From Aerococcaceae bacterium zg-1292 (GTDB taxonomy: Bacteria > Bacillota > Bacilli > Lactobacillales > Aerococcaceae): a DNA stretch of 64,000 nt. The notes beneath the pieces were generated by a model. The model saw nothing but the letters and a program-made list of their open reading frames with translations. It was not told the DNA's origin and did not search any database. This document shows, in pieces, positions 54,380-62,955 of this stretch. The stretch spans positions 2,302,001-2,366,000 of the forward strand of contig CP065955.1 of NCBI GenBank assembly GCA_016126655.1. Reading direction: 5' to 3'. The position numbers and the translations under genes are program-made. Positions within the stretch are counted from its first letter, which is position 1; every line of letters begins with the position of its first letter.

Positions 54380-55249
54380 ATGGATATCAACTTATTATGT
54401 CAATTTAAAAAAGTAGCTGAAACCGAACATCTTACTCAAGCTGCAAAATCACTACATATTGCACAACCTGCTCTGAGCCGTAATATAGCTCGATTAGAAG
54501 AAACAGTTGGTGTAAAATTATTTACTCGAAATGGAAAAAGCATCTCTTTGAATCATTTCGGAAAAATACTACTAAGACATACTAATACAATTATTGAAGA
54601 ATTAAATTTAGCCAAAAAAGAAATAGAGAATGCAGTCAGTACAGAAAAACAAACGCTTTTTATCTCCATGTATGCCGCTTCGAAATTATTACCTGATATT
54701 ATTTTCCAATTTAATCACCTTTATCCAAAAATTTCTTTAAATATTGTCCAAGAAAATCTTGGGAATAAAGATAAATCTTTCGATATACAGATATATTCTT
54801 CATCTACACCAAATTATGATACGCATGGAGAGACTCTTCTGCATGAAGAAATATTGATTGCTTTACCAAAAAGCCACCCTTTGAGCAACAAAAAGGTAAT
54901 AGAAGTAAAGGATTTACAGCATTTAGACTTTATATGTATGCCAAAAGGAAAAAGCCTCCGGAAAATTACAGATGATTTTTGTCATCGTGTTGGAATTGAA
55001 CCAAACATTATTTTTGAGTGCGAAACACCCGATTTAACACGCGAACTCATATCAACGGGTATTGCAGCAGCTTTTATTCCTGAAAAAACGTGGTCTGGGA
55101 TTAAAACAGAATACATTGCTATTCGTCGTTTAACAGACTTCAAATGTCAGAGATATATTAACGCGGTATATCCTTCTCCAAAATATAGAAGTAAGTCTGC
55201 TGATTTATTCATTACATTCATTCAAAATTACTTTTCAAAGCTTGCTTAG
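54380..55249 (+). CDS. LysR-family regulator of the malonate operon
   Basis: The 289-residue protein has the N-terminal winged HTH (TEHLTQAAKSLHIAQPALSR, then IARLEETVGVKLFTRNGKSI) and a type 2 periplasmic-binding-like effector domain (about 88-285). It is divergent from the CoA-transferase/mad/decarboxylase operon, so it probably activates it with malonate or malonyl-CoA as effector, as MdcR does in other malonate loci. AAAGGAG precedes the ATG. Confidence 0.9.
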   Translation: MDINLLCQFKKVAETEHLTQAAKSLHIAQPALSRNIARLEETVGVKLFTRNGKSISLNHFGKILLRHTNTIIEELNLAKKEIENAVSTEKQTLFISMYAASKLLPDIIFQFNHLYPKISLNIVQENLGNKDKSFDIQIYSSSTPNYDTHGETLLHEEILIALPKSHPLSNKKVIEVKDLQHLDFICMPKGKSLRKITDDFCHRVGIEPNIIFECETPDLTRELISTGIAAAFIPEKTWSGIKTEYIAIRRLTDFKCQRYINAVYPSPKYRSKSADLFITFIQNYFSKLA

Positions 55250-55292
55250 GATTAAGTTATATCGACTTCATTTCAAAGCGCAGACAAATAGC

Positions 55293-55329
55293 CCAATTGA
55301 TTATACTCTCATAGATTTCAATCAATTGG
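55293..55329 (+). terminator. Hairpin downstream of lysR
   Basis: A perfect 10-bp stem CCAATTGATT (55293-55302) with 55320-55329 and a 17-nt loop lies 44 nt after the lysR stop. The T run is poor, so termination strength is unclear. Confidence 0.45.
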
Positions 55330-55353
55330 ATTATTAAATAATTAATTATATAA

Positions 55354-55485
55354 CTTAAAAAGACTCGAAACAATAGCATATTTGACAACTATAAGTACCT
55401 TGGTAACGAAGAGCGTGATTCAGAATTGAAATCACAATTAATAGGTGATACTGTCAGTTTTCTACTTAAAGAAATATCCATCTAA
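55354..55485 (+). pseudogene. Short orphan reading frame, possible gene remnant
   Basis: A 43-codon plus-strand frame with no start codon reads like the C-terminal end of a protein (FDNYKYLGNEERDSELKSQL, then IGDTVSFLLKEISI and TAA). I do not recognise the family. It abuts the transposase remnant and could be the 3' end of a gene cut by insertion or deletion. Confidence 0.3.
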
Positions 55486-55500
55486 AATAATTGAACACCT

Positions 55501-55891
55501 TCATCTAAATCCCTCTACAAGATATTGCAATATTTTACGTTTGACAATCTGAGAAATATGACAATGATTATCAGCTAAGGTGATGGTAGCGATAAACGTT
55601 TCGCCGCACTCTTTACATAGAAATCGATGCTTTTTCAATTGTAATAACAAGGGGAGAAATTTACCTCTCTAACAATAAACGAATTGTTTTAAAACCGTAT
55701 TTTATAATCGTTTGCTTTGAATTTTTAGCCCCGCATTTTTCACAACAAGAAGGAGTGTACGAGAGTTTCACTGATAAAAGTTTTTAGGCGGTTTTGTTTA
55801 ATTGTAGAGCGGGCAATATTAAATTTTCGTAAAAGGTAATATTTTTATCCTCAATTGATAATAATTGGTGTATACTAGAAGCATAGGTCAT
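55501..55891 (-). pseudogene. ISL3-family transposase remnant
   Basis: The minus strand from an ATG at 55891 (AAGGAGAATT before it) reads MTYASSIHQLLSIEDKNITF, then hits a stop. Another frame continues as SYTPSCCEKCGAKNSKQTII, and further on comes KHRFLCKECGETFIATITLA and QIVKRKILQYLVEGFR before a stop at 55501. The N-terminal region, two Cys pairs of the zinc-finger-like domain and the order are those of ISL3-type transposases. Stops, frame changes and loss of about two thirds of the protein show that it is dead. Exact insertion sequence ends were not found. Confidence 0.75.
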
Positions 55892-55966
55892 GATAATTCT
55901 CCTTTAATTGGTTTTGTCACTTTAATTATAGGAGAATATCTGACCTTTTTATATATAAATTTAAAA

Positions 55967-56002
55967 GGTGTTGATAGCTCCTTTTCGGAGGCCACCAACA
56001 CC
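55967..56002 (-). terminator. Terminator downstream of the GntP permease
   Basis: GGTGTTG (55967-55973) pairs with CAACACC (55996-56002), and the inner GCTCC/GGAGGC pair with a bulge. It lies about 48 nt beyond the permease stop codon at 56050, with U-rich sequence after it on the minus strand. Confidence 0.65.
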
Positions 56003-56049
56003 AAATATTATAGAATCATATAATTCTCATATTTTAGTATGTAAATATT

Positions 56050-57435
56050 TTAGAAAAATAAACTTAAAACCAATACTAATGCTAAACATGAGCCAGCACC
56101 GATAAATGACACCATTGTTTTTGCCATAAATTGATCTTTCACTTCTTTTAAACCATACAACCCATTAAACACCCAGAATCCACTATCATTAAAGTAACTA
56201 AATGATACTGCACCTGCACATGTTGACATAGCTACTAATACTGGATTTAATCCCATTTGAGTTACTAGTGGCGCTGTTAAAGTCGCTGCAGTAATTAAAG
56301 CTACTGTTGCAGATCCTAATGAGATACGCATTAATGCAGCAATTACAAATGGAACTAAAATACCAGGAATTCCTGAATGTAGCACTGCTTCACCTAAAGC
56401 ATCGCCAATTCCCGCATCACGAACTACATACCCTAAAGCCCCACCAGCTCCAGTGATTAACATAATCATACCAGTGGATTTAACACCATCTTCAATCGCA
56501 GCAAATAATTCGTCTTTTGAATATCGTTTCCCTAGACCGTATATTGCTAATAGTAATCCTATAATTAACGCCATGATTGGGTGACCAACAGTTGAAATCA
56601 ACTCTTTACCAGCACCAGAATATTTCACAAATTCAGTGACAGTTTTTAATAAAATTAAAATTAAAGGGACAACAATCGGAGAAAATGATAACGCTGCACC
56701 TGGTAAATTCTTTTCTTTATATACATTTTCCACATTTTCAATTGAGCGGATATATTCTTCTTTAAAATCACCACGAATATAGTCGGTTCCATCTTCGTTT
56801 GGTACGATATATAATCGTTTTCCTAACCAAATACTATACAATGTTGACATAATCAAAGTAGGTAGTGTCATTCCTACTCCTGCTAAAATCATTAATCCTA
56901 AATCAATATCCAAAATTCCAGCTACGGCTAGTGGACCTGGTGTCGGTGGTACGAATACATGTGTTAACTGTAAACCAGTTGCTAATGCGAGCCCTAGACC
57001 TACAACACTTTTACCAGTCATTCTAGATAATGATTTTGCTAATGGTGTTAAAATTACCAATCCGGAATCTGCAAAAACGGGTATAGCTACAATATATCCT
57101 GTAATTGCAAGCGCCCACTCTTCTCGTCCTTTACCAACTAATTTAATAATTGAAAAAGCCATTTGCTCTGCTGCACCCGATTTCTCTAGTACAGCACCCA
57201 TCATTACGCCTAATCCAATAATAATCCCAGTGCTTCCTAACGTACTACCAAAACCTCCAGTAATTGATGAAATAACATCTTTAAATGCTAATCCCCCAAT
57301 TAATCCTGTAGTAATTGATGAAATAATAAGTGCTACAAAAATATGCACTCGTGTCTTCATTGCTAAGAAAAGTAATAATACAATTCCTATGCCCAGTCCA
57401 ACTAACATTTGAGTGCTACTGACTGCTGTTTCCAT
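56050..57435 (-). CDS. GntP-family permease, probable galactarate/talarate uptake
   Basis: The 461-residue protein has about twelve hydrophobic segments and gluconate permease motifs: GLGVMMGAVLEKSGAAEQMA, VIPVFADSG-like IVAIPVFADSGLVIL, and LTHVFVPPTPGPLAVAGIL. It imports a sugar acid with H+. It follows an acid-sugar dehydratase gene by 18 nt, so the same aldarate is the likely cargo. It is a true GntP-branch member, unlike the more distant permease at 45582. AAGAAGG precedes the ATG. Confidence 0.9.
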   Translation of the reverse strand: METAVSSTQMLVGLGIGIVLLLFLAMKTRVHIFVALIISSITTGLIGGLAFKDVISSITGGFGSTLGSTGIIIGLGVMMGAVLEKSGAAEQMAFSIIKLVGKGREEWALAITGYIVAIPVFADSGLVILTPLAKSLSRMTGKSVVGLGLALATGLQLTHVFVPPTPGPLAVAGILDIDLGLMILAGVGMTLPTLIMSTLYSIWLGKRLYIVPNEDGTDYIRGDFKEEYIRSIENVENVYKEKNLPGAALSFSPIVVPLILILLKTVTEFVKYSGAGKELISTVGHPIMALIIGLLLAIYGLGKRYSKDELFAAIEDGVKSTGMIMLITGAGGALGYVVRDAGIGDALGEAVLHSGIPGILVPFVIAALMRISLGSATVALITAATLTAPLVTQMGLNPVLVAMSTCAGAVSFSYFNDSGFWVFNGLYGLKEVKDQFMAKTMVSFIGAGSCLALVLVLSLFF

Positions 57436-57453
57436 ATATAAACTACCTTCTTT

Positions 57454-58584
57454 CTATTCAAAATGTACTGAATCTACCAGTAAATGATTAACAACTTCCA
57501 TATTTAATGATAATCCCATCCCTGGTCGAGTAGGAACTTTCATCATACCATTCTTCATCTCCACTTTTTCATTGAAGATTCCAACTTGTTCAAACCATTC
57601 AAAATGTTCTACCCATACGTCACCACTATAACAAGCAACAAGTGGCAAATGAATTTCCATACTATAATGAGGAGCTAATACTATTCTCTTCTCTTCAGCT
57701 CTTTCCATTACTTTACGATACTGAGTAATTCCACCAATTCTTGGACAATCTAACTGACAAACATCAAATGCACCTCGCTCCAAGTATGGTAAACCCTCTC
57801 TAAAGCTTGTTAACATTTCTCCTGTCGCAATAGGTGTTGATAATTCTCGTGATAAACGATAATGACCATCTACATCATGAGCACCTACTGGTTCCTCAAA
57901 CCAAACTAAATTATATTCATCAAAATATCGCCCCGCCTTTAACGCAGTCGATACATCCCATTGTTGATTTGCATCAATCATAATAGGAACTTGATCTCCG
58001 ACCGATTTACGTAACGCTGCAACACGACGAACATCTTCACGCCAATCTGGTTGACCAACTTTTATTTTAATTCCTCCGGCACCTTCAGAAAGTACTTTGT
58101 GTGCATTTTCAATTACTTCCTCAATTGTGTCTTGCAAAAAGCCTCCTGTTGTATTATAGCAAGGTACTTCATCTTTATGCTGCCCTAACAATTTACTAAT
58201 TGACAATCCCGCACGTTTTGCTTTTAAATCCCATAAAGCAATATCAAAAGGTGTGATAGCCTGTACTGCAACACCACTATTACCGATTGAAATACTAGAC
58301 CATAATAATTTATTCCACAACCTTGAAATATCATTAGGATCTTCACCAATTAATAACGGCGCATATTCTTTTGATAATGAGTATTGTGCTGGCCCACCAA
58401 AACGCTTACAGTAAGTGTATCCTATTCCTTCTCTACCATCCTCAGTAATAATGGTTGCAACAGTAATCATAACTTCTTTTAATGGTGTTTGTTTTCCTTG
58501 AATAACTTTTGCGTCACTAACTGGTTTGGCTAATGGAACGCAAATTAAACGTACATCTACTGATTTTATTTTATCAACTGACAT
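57454..58584 (-). CDS. L-talarate/galactarate dehydratase-like enolase-superfamily enzyme
   Basis: The 376-residue protein is of the mandelate racemase group: KIKVG base motif (Lys pair near 175), metal ligands in MIDANQQWD, WFEEPVGAHD and ATGEMLTSFREG, and the His in LAPHYSMEIHL. The stretches ATGEMLTSFRE and HFEWFEQVGIFNE closely follow Salmonella L-talarate/galactarate dehydratase as I recall it. The product would be 5-keto-4-deoxyglucarate, the same intermediate as from GudD. AGAGGAGG precedes the ATG. First gene of the pair with the GntP permease. Confidence 0.85.
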   Translation of the reverse strand: MSVDKIKSVDVRLICVPLAKPVSDAKVIQGKQTPLKEVMITVATIITEDGREGIGYTYCKRFGGPAQYSLSKEYAPLLIGEDPNDISRLWNKLLWSSISIGNSGVAVQAITPFDIALWDLKAKRAGLSISKLLGQHKDEVPCYNTTGGFLQDTIEEVIENAHKVLSEGAGGIKIKVGQPDWREDVRRVAALRKSVGDQVPIMIDANQQWDVSTALKAGRYFDEYNLVWFEEPVGAHDVDGHYRLSRELSTPIATGEMLTSFREGLPYLERGAFDVCQLDCPRIGGITQYRKVMERAEEKRIVLAPHYSMEIHLPLVACYSGDVWVEHFEWFEQVGIFNEKVEMKNGMMKVPTRPGMGLSLNMEVVNHLLVDSVHFE

Positions 58585-59180
58585 CTTAATCCTCCTCTTG
58601 TGAAAAAATGTTTATATATATACACTTACTGTTTGACTCTCATTTTAAAACATAAAAACATTTTATAATACATTACACATAATGAAATGTTCGCGTTTCC
58701 TAAATGATATTTTTGTTTTACGTACTATAATTAGGATTCGTGTTTATTAGTTTGTTTTTTCACTAAGAAATTTAAATTTGCTTTTTGTTTCAATAAATGG
58801 GATATGCTGAACTTATAGTTCCATTATCAATTCGATAGAACATCAATCAAAATGATAGTCCTTCTTACATTACTCTTACTAAAATTTTAAGCCCAAAATT
58901 AAAACTGGATACAGCAAACCTTATTGCGAGTTTTAAATTTCATCTTTTTAGTGCAAAAATATAAAAAGTGAAAAGTTATGATTAGGCGGAGAAATTAATT
59001 ATAAAGCATCTAAACAAATCGTTCTATTTTAGAATCAAAATGGTCATTTTTGCTAAAATTAATAATTATAAACAATCCTAGTATTTTATTGTAAATGAGT
59101 AATATTTTGACTGAACTAAATTATATTCATATAATAGAAGTTGGAGCATTTTATACACGCAATGTTATGGAGGAATAATT
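58585..59180. other. 596-bp divergent interval between the dehydratase and iclR genes
   Basis: No gene is seen; the sequence is very AT-rich. It holds the iclR promoter (59107-59135) and, near the dehydratase, short inverted motifs such as ATTACACATAAT (58671-58682) that could be operator half-sites. Confidence 0.4.
59107..59135 (+). promoter_or_regulatory. Sigma-A promoter of the iclR gene
   Basis: TTGACT (59107-59112), a 17-bp spacer and a perfect TATAAT (59130-59135) lie 45 nt upstream of the start codon. Confidence 0.8.
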
Positions 59181-59951
59181 ATGGCGAACGAAAACCCTGT
59201 TTACGGAACAGTATTATTAAAAGCATCAAATATCATCAATGTTATAGCTAAGTCATCTGAACCTCTAGCATTAAATACAATTGCTCAAGAATGCGGATAC
59301 ACTGTCAGCACCACATCTAAAATCCTTGATACCTTACAATTAATTGAATATGTACAGCGTAACCCTGTCGACAAAAAATTTTCACTAGGCATTGCACTCA
59401 TTCAATATTCAAACGCCGCCTTGATGCAGTTTGATATTATTCGCGATTCATATTTTGCTTTAAAAGCATTATTTGACGAATTTCATGAAACTGTACACCT
59501 TGGGATGTTAAAAGATAATCAAATGCTCTATATTAACAAATTTAGCTCTCCTGAAAATAATAAGCAAATGCTCTCGCAAATCGGTGGTACAAGAGAATTG
59601 TATTGTTCTGCAATGGGAAAAGCAATTCTTAGTACATTCTCAATTGAAAGACAAAAGGCTTATATTGATACGATTCATCTAACGCCGTTTACAAATCAAA
59701 CGATTACTGATAAATCGATACTTACACAAGAAATTCAGCTTGTAAGACAACAAGGTTTCGCAACGGACAATCGTGAAATTGAAAATCATTTATATTGCAT
59801 CGGCGCTGCCATTCATACAGCAAATGAGCCAAATGCTCAGTATGCTTTTAGTGTCACTATCCCTTATTATCGATTAACCGATGAACTGAAACAAACTCTT
59901 ATTAACCGTGTCTTGGAGACAAAAGAATTAATCGAAAAGATGGTATTATAA
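59181..59951 (+). CDS. IclR-family regulator (KdgR-like)
   Basis: The 256-residue protein has an N-terminal winged HTH (LALNTIAQECGYTVSTTSKI) and a C-terminal IclR effector domain (about 80-250; ETVHLGMLKDNQMLYINKF, ELYCSAMGKAILS, QGFATDNREIENHLYCIGAA). Relatives sense 2-keto-3-deoxy sugar acids. It lies between the galactarate-type genes (divergent) and the kdgA-kdgK-kduD operon (convergent), so it may control either or both. GGAGG precedes the ATG. Confidence 0.88.
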   Translation: MANENPVYGTVLLKASNIINVIAKSSEPLALNTIAQECGYTVSTTSKILDTLQLIEYVQRNPVDKKFSLGIALIQYSNAALMQFDIIRDSYFALKALFDEFHETVHLGMLKDNQMLYINKFSSPENNKQMLSQIGGTRELYCSAMGKAILSTFSIERQKAYIDTIHLTPFTNQTITDKSILTQEIQLVRQQGFATDNREIENHLYCIGAAIHTANEPNAQYAFSVTIPYYRLTDELKQTLINRVLETKELIEKMVL

Positions 59952-59961
59952 CTAGTGAAAA

Positions 59962-60006
59962 GCGCTGAGTAGACTTTGATAATAGTCTACTCAGCGCCAA
60001 GTTTTT
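59962..60006 (+). terminator. Terminator of iclR
   Basis: A perfect 14-bp stem GCGCTGAGTAGACT (59962-59975) with 59984-59997, then CAAGTTTTTA. Confidence 0.85.
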
Positions 60007-60049
60007 ATAATTCTATACACTCCATTATTTATCTTCAACTAAAATTATT

Positions 60050-60084
60050 AAAGAGAGGCTGTCCACTTTTTCAGCCTCTCTTTT
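60050..60084. terminator. Second, bidirectional terminator between iclR and kduD
   Basis: A perfect 12-bp stem AAAGAGAGGCTG (60050-60061) with 60072-60083, T-rich after it on the plus strand and A-rich before it. It would end the kduD transcript from the other side. Confidence 0.8.
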
Positions 60085-60155
60085 CACTCATTCGAAATAG
60101 CTAGAATAAGTCACTATTTGTAATCTTTCTTTACAGTTTCTTACTGATTTACTTA

Positions 60156-60935
60156 CTAACGAACTAACCAACCGCCATCAACAGCTAAAATATGACCATT
60201 CACGTAATCTGACGCACGACTTGCCAAGAATACAATAGCTCCCATTAGTTCATGCGGTTCTGCCCAATGACCTGCTGGAATACGGTCTAAAATTTCTTTA
60301 TTACGTACTTCATCCTCACGAATTGGAGCAGTATTGGCTGTCTTAATATAGCCTGGCGCAATAGCATTTACTTGAATGTTTAATGCACCTAATTCATTCG
60401 CAAAAGCTTTTGTAATTCCTGCTACTGCATGCTTACTTGCTGTATACGGTGGAACAAATTTTCCTCCTTGGAATGCTAACATAGAAGCCACATTAATGAT
60501 TTTGCCTGATTTTTGTTCGGCCATCACTTTTGCTACCGCATGGCTTAAATAGTAAGATGCATTCAAGTTAATATCCATTACCGCACGCCAATCTTCATCT
60601 TTATATTCTAATAATGGTGCACGACGGATAGTCCCTGCGTTATTTACTAATACATCAATTTTTCCATATACATCTAAGCATTCTTTAACCACAGCATCTG
60701 CAGCACCTTCAGCGGTTAAATCAATTTGGAAAAAGTGTACTTTACGCCCTTTTGCTTCAATTAATTCACGGGTAGTCTCCCAATTATCATCGTGCGTAGA
60801 GATAAACAAATCTGCACCCGACTCTGCAAATGCAACGGCATACGCTTGTCCTAGTCCAGTGTTGCCTCCAGTTACGATAATTACTTTACCATCTAAATCA
60901 AAAAAGTTTCTTGAATATAGATTTAGTTCTGACAT
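60156..60935 (-). CDS. kduD: 2-dehydro-3-deoxy-D-gluconate 5-dehydrogenase (KduD type)
   Basis: The 259-residue short-chain dehydrogenase has the cofactor loop VTGGNTGLGQAYA, NNAG (VDVLVNNAGTIRR), the catalytic Ser (NVASMLAFQGG) and YTASKHAV, and ends HILAVDGGWLVR. KduD interconverts 2,5-diketo-3-deoxygluconate and 2-keto-3-deoxygluconate in uronate breakdown. It is the last gene after kdgA-kdgK, which supports the role. The isomerase partner KduI is not in this window. GAGGAG precedes the ATG. Confidence 0.88.
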   Translation of the reverse strand: MSELNLYSRNFFDLDGKVIIVTGGNTGLGQAYAVAFAESGADLFISTHDDNWETTRELIEAKGRKVHFFQIDLTAEGAADAVVKECLDVYGKIDVLVNNAGTIRRAPLLEYKDEDWRAVMDINLNASYYLSHAVAKVMAEQKSGKIINVASMLAFQGGKFVPPYTASKHAVAGITKAFANELGALNIQVNAIAPGYIKTANTAPIREDEVRNKEILDRIPAGHWAEPHELMGAIVFLASRASDYVNGHILAVDGGWLVR

Positions 60936-60961
60936 GTTTTATGCTCCTCTTTTATAATATA

Positions 60962-61969
60962 TTACCGAACAATATTCCCGCCACTTGAACGGATGAATTG
61001 CTCAATTTGTTGCTCAGAAAAACGGTTAACATCCCCAAAAACAGTATGTTTTAATACGGAAGCTCCAACCGCAAAATCTACTAATACTTGGGCCGGTCGC
61101 TCTTTAATAATGCCATCCAGTATGGCTGCTGCATAAGCATCTCCAGCGCCTATGCGATCATTAGCAAATTGAATTTTATATTGTTTGGAATGCGTCAATT
61201 CTAGTTGTTTTGTATCATAATAAAAGCCGGTTAAATCATATTGATTAGGCGTAATCGATATCCGGTTAGTGCCATAAATCACCTTAACATTTGGATACTT
61301 TTGCGCTATTTGTGCCAAAAATGCTTCTGGATGACTATGTGTTTCAATATCAATATCCATAAAATATTTTGCATCTAAGCGATTAGCAGATAATATATCC
61401 ACATACGGCAACACTTTTTGAAAGACAACTTTAGCCTCCGCTTGCGTCCACAATTTCTGCCGATAATTCATGTCAAAACTTACTGTAATGCCTTTTTCAT
61501 GCGCATACTGTATTAATTTAACTAAATACTCATGCCAGAACTTACTTAATCCTAGAGTAATCCCTGTCGTATGAAAATGTGTGACACCCTTAAACAAAGC
61601 CTCCATATCCCATATTGGTTCATCTAACATCGCAATAGCAGAAAACGCACGGTCATACAATACTGAGCTCGCACGTAAATCTGACCCTACTTCCACAAAA
61701 TAACTTCCTAAACGACCTGTCTCAGTTTGTTTAATTTGTGAAGTATCGACACCAAAACTACGCATTTGCGAATAAATATTTTCTGCTAATTCATTATTAG
61801 GAATGACGGTTGCATAGCGAACATCATGATCTAATTGGCTTAAATTGACAGCAACATTGGCTTCAGCGCCGCCGAATGTCACATCAAGATGATTCAAAAA
61901 ACGTAAGCGTTCGCTACTTGTTGTGGAAAATCGTAACAAGCTCTCTCCCAGTGATAAGACTTTGGTCAA
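60962..61969 (-). CDS. kdgK: 2-keto-3-deoxygluconate kinase (PfkB family)
   Basis: The 335-residue protein has the PfkB start LSLGESLLRFS, FGGAEANVAVNLSQL and the C-terminal ANDRIGAGDAYAAAILDG with the catalytic Asp. It would make 2-keto-3-deoxy-6-phosphogluconate for the aldolase encoded just upstream. The start is uncertain: a TTG at 61969 has GAGGTG six bases upstream, while a GTG at 61978 has no good site and overlaps kdgA by 8 nt. The gene order kdgA-kdgK-kduD is clear. Confidence 0.88.
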   Translation of the reverse strand: MTKVLSLGESLLRFSTTSSERLRFLNHLDVTFGGAEANVAVNLSQLDHDVRYATVIPNNELAENIYSQMRSFGVDTSQIKQTETGRLGSYFVEVGSDLRASSVLYDRAFSAIAMLDEPIWDMEALFKGVTHFHTTGITLGLSKFWHEYLVKLIQYAHEKGITVSFDMNYRQKLWTQAEAKVVFQKVLPYVDILSANRLDAKYFMDIDIETHSHPEAFLAQIAQKYPNVKVIYGTNRISITPNQYDLTGFYYDTKQLELTHSKQYKIQFANDRIGAGDAYAAAILDGIIKERPAQVLVDFAVGASVLKHTVFGDVNRFSEQQIEQFIRSSGGNIVR

Positions 61970-61970
61970 A

Positions 61971-62606
61971 TTATTCACCTCGAATTTCTTTTAATCTATC
62001 CACATATTGTTTAGCCAAAGCAGTTAAACCATCAAAATCGTCGCCTTCAACTTTACTTAATGCACCGCCAACACCTACCGCCACAGCACCTGCATTTAGC
62101 CATTTATCCATGTTTTCTAAATTAACACCACCTGTCGGCATCACATTCACTTGAGGCAATGGTGCTTTCACGGCTTTAATATAATCTGGTCCTACCAAAC
62201 TGCCTGGGAATAACTTGATAATATCTACACCATATTGTAAGGCAGTCGTCATTTCTGTCATTGAAACACAGCCTGGTAAGTACGGGATTCGGTATAAATT
62301 ACATAATTTGGCAGTCTCAACATCAAACGCAGGGCTGACAATAAAATCTGCCCCAGCCAAAATGGCTATACGTGCTGAAATCGCATCTAAAACAGTCCCA
62401 ACACCTAATAAAGTGTCTGGCAATTCTGTCTTCAATTGACGTAGTACTTGGTCAACATTTGGCGTGGAGAACGTCAATTCAATAGCCTCTACGCCGCCTT
62501 TTATAATCGCATGCACCATTTTATTTGCCAATGTTTCATTTTCAGCACGTAAAACAGCGATGACACCTGCTTGCATTAATCGTGATAATGTTTTTTCTTT
62601 ACTCAT
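61971..62606 (-). CDS. kdgA: 2-keto-3-deoxy-6-phosphogluconate aldolase
   Basis: KDPG aldolase splits 2-keto-3-deoxy-6-phosphogluconate to pyruvate and glyceraldehyde 3-phosphate. The 211-residue protein has GVIAVLRAE, GGVEAIELTFSTPN with the Glu/Thr motif, LLGVGTVLDA, the Schiff-base Lys region DIIKLFPGSLVGPDYIKAVK and MPTGGVNLEN. It is the first gene of the operon, behind a strong promoter. AAAGGTGAG precedes the ATG. Confidence 0.93.
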   Translation of the reverse strand: MSKEKTLSRLMQAGVIAVLRAENETLANKMVHAIIKGGVEAIELTFSTPNVDQVLRQLKTELPDTLLGVGTVLDAISARIAILAGADFIVSPAFDVETAKLCNLYRIPYLPGCVSMTEMTTALQYGVDIIKLFPGSLVGPDYIKAVKAPLPQVNVMPTGGVNLENMDKWLNAGAVAVGVGGALSKVEGDDFDGLTALAKQYVDRLKEIRGE

Positions 62607-62664
62607 ATATTACTCACCTTTCCTATTTGGAAAATAACTTTCTTAAAAAGAAATATTTGTCTTT

Positions 62665-62693
62665 AGTATACTTCAACGAAAGCGTTATTTCAA
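62665..62693 (-). promoter_or_regulatory. Promoter of the kdgA operon with a cre-like spacer
   Basis: On the minus strand TTGAAA (62688-62693), a 17-bp spacer and TATACT (62665-62670) lie about 60 nt upstream of kdgA. The spacer holds AACGCTTTCGTT, which partly matches the catabolite responsive element and is itself an imperfect dyad. A repressor here would block polymerase directly. No gene is seen in the rest of 62607-62955. Confidence 0.7.
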
Positions 62694-62888
62694 GATATTC
62701 ACCAATTATCCTGATAATCATTTTCTTATTATCTTTCCTGTACTCCATTTATTTACTATTGTTCACACGAATATTGGTTAATAATCAATCTCAACCAATT
62801 AATAAATCTGAATTTTGACAATGAGTATACAAATCAACTAATTCCAACGTATTGCGTAAAATTTGAACAGACCTAACAGACTTATCAT

Positions 62889-62926
62889 AAAAAATAAGAC
62901 TAAACAGCTTTATCGACTGTTTAGTC
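62889..62926 (-). terminator. Terminator of the GH3 gene at the window end
   Basis: A perfect 10-bp stem GACTAAACAG (62898-62907) with 62917-62926, followed on the minus strand by a U-rich run, about 30 nt past the GH3 stop. Confidence 0.8.
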
Positions 62927-62955
62927 CTAAAAAATAGTTTCCTTTCACGAAGCGA

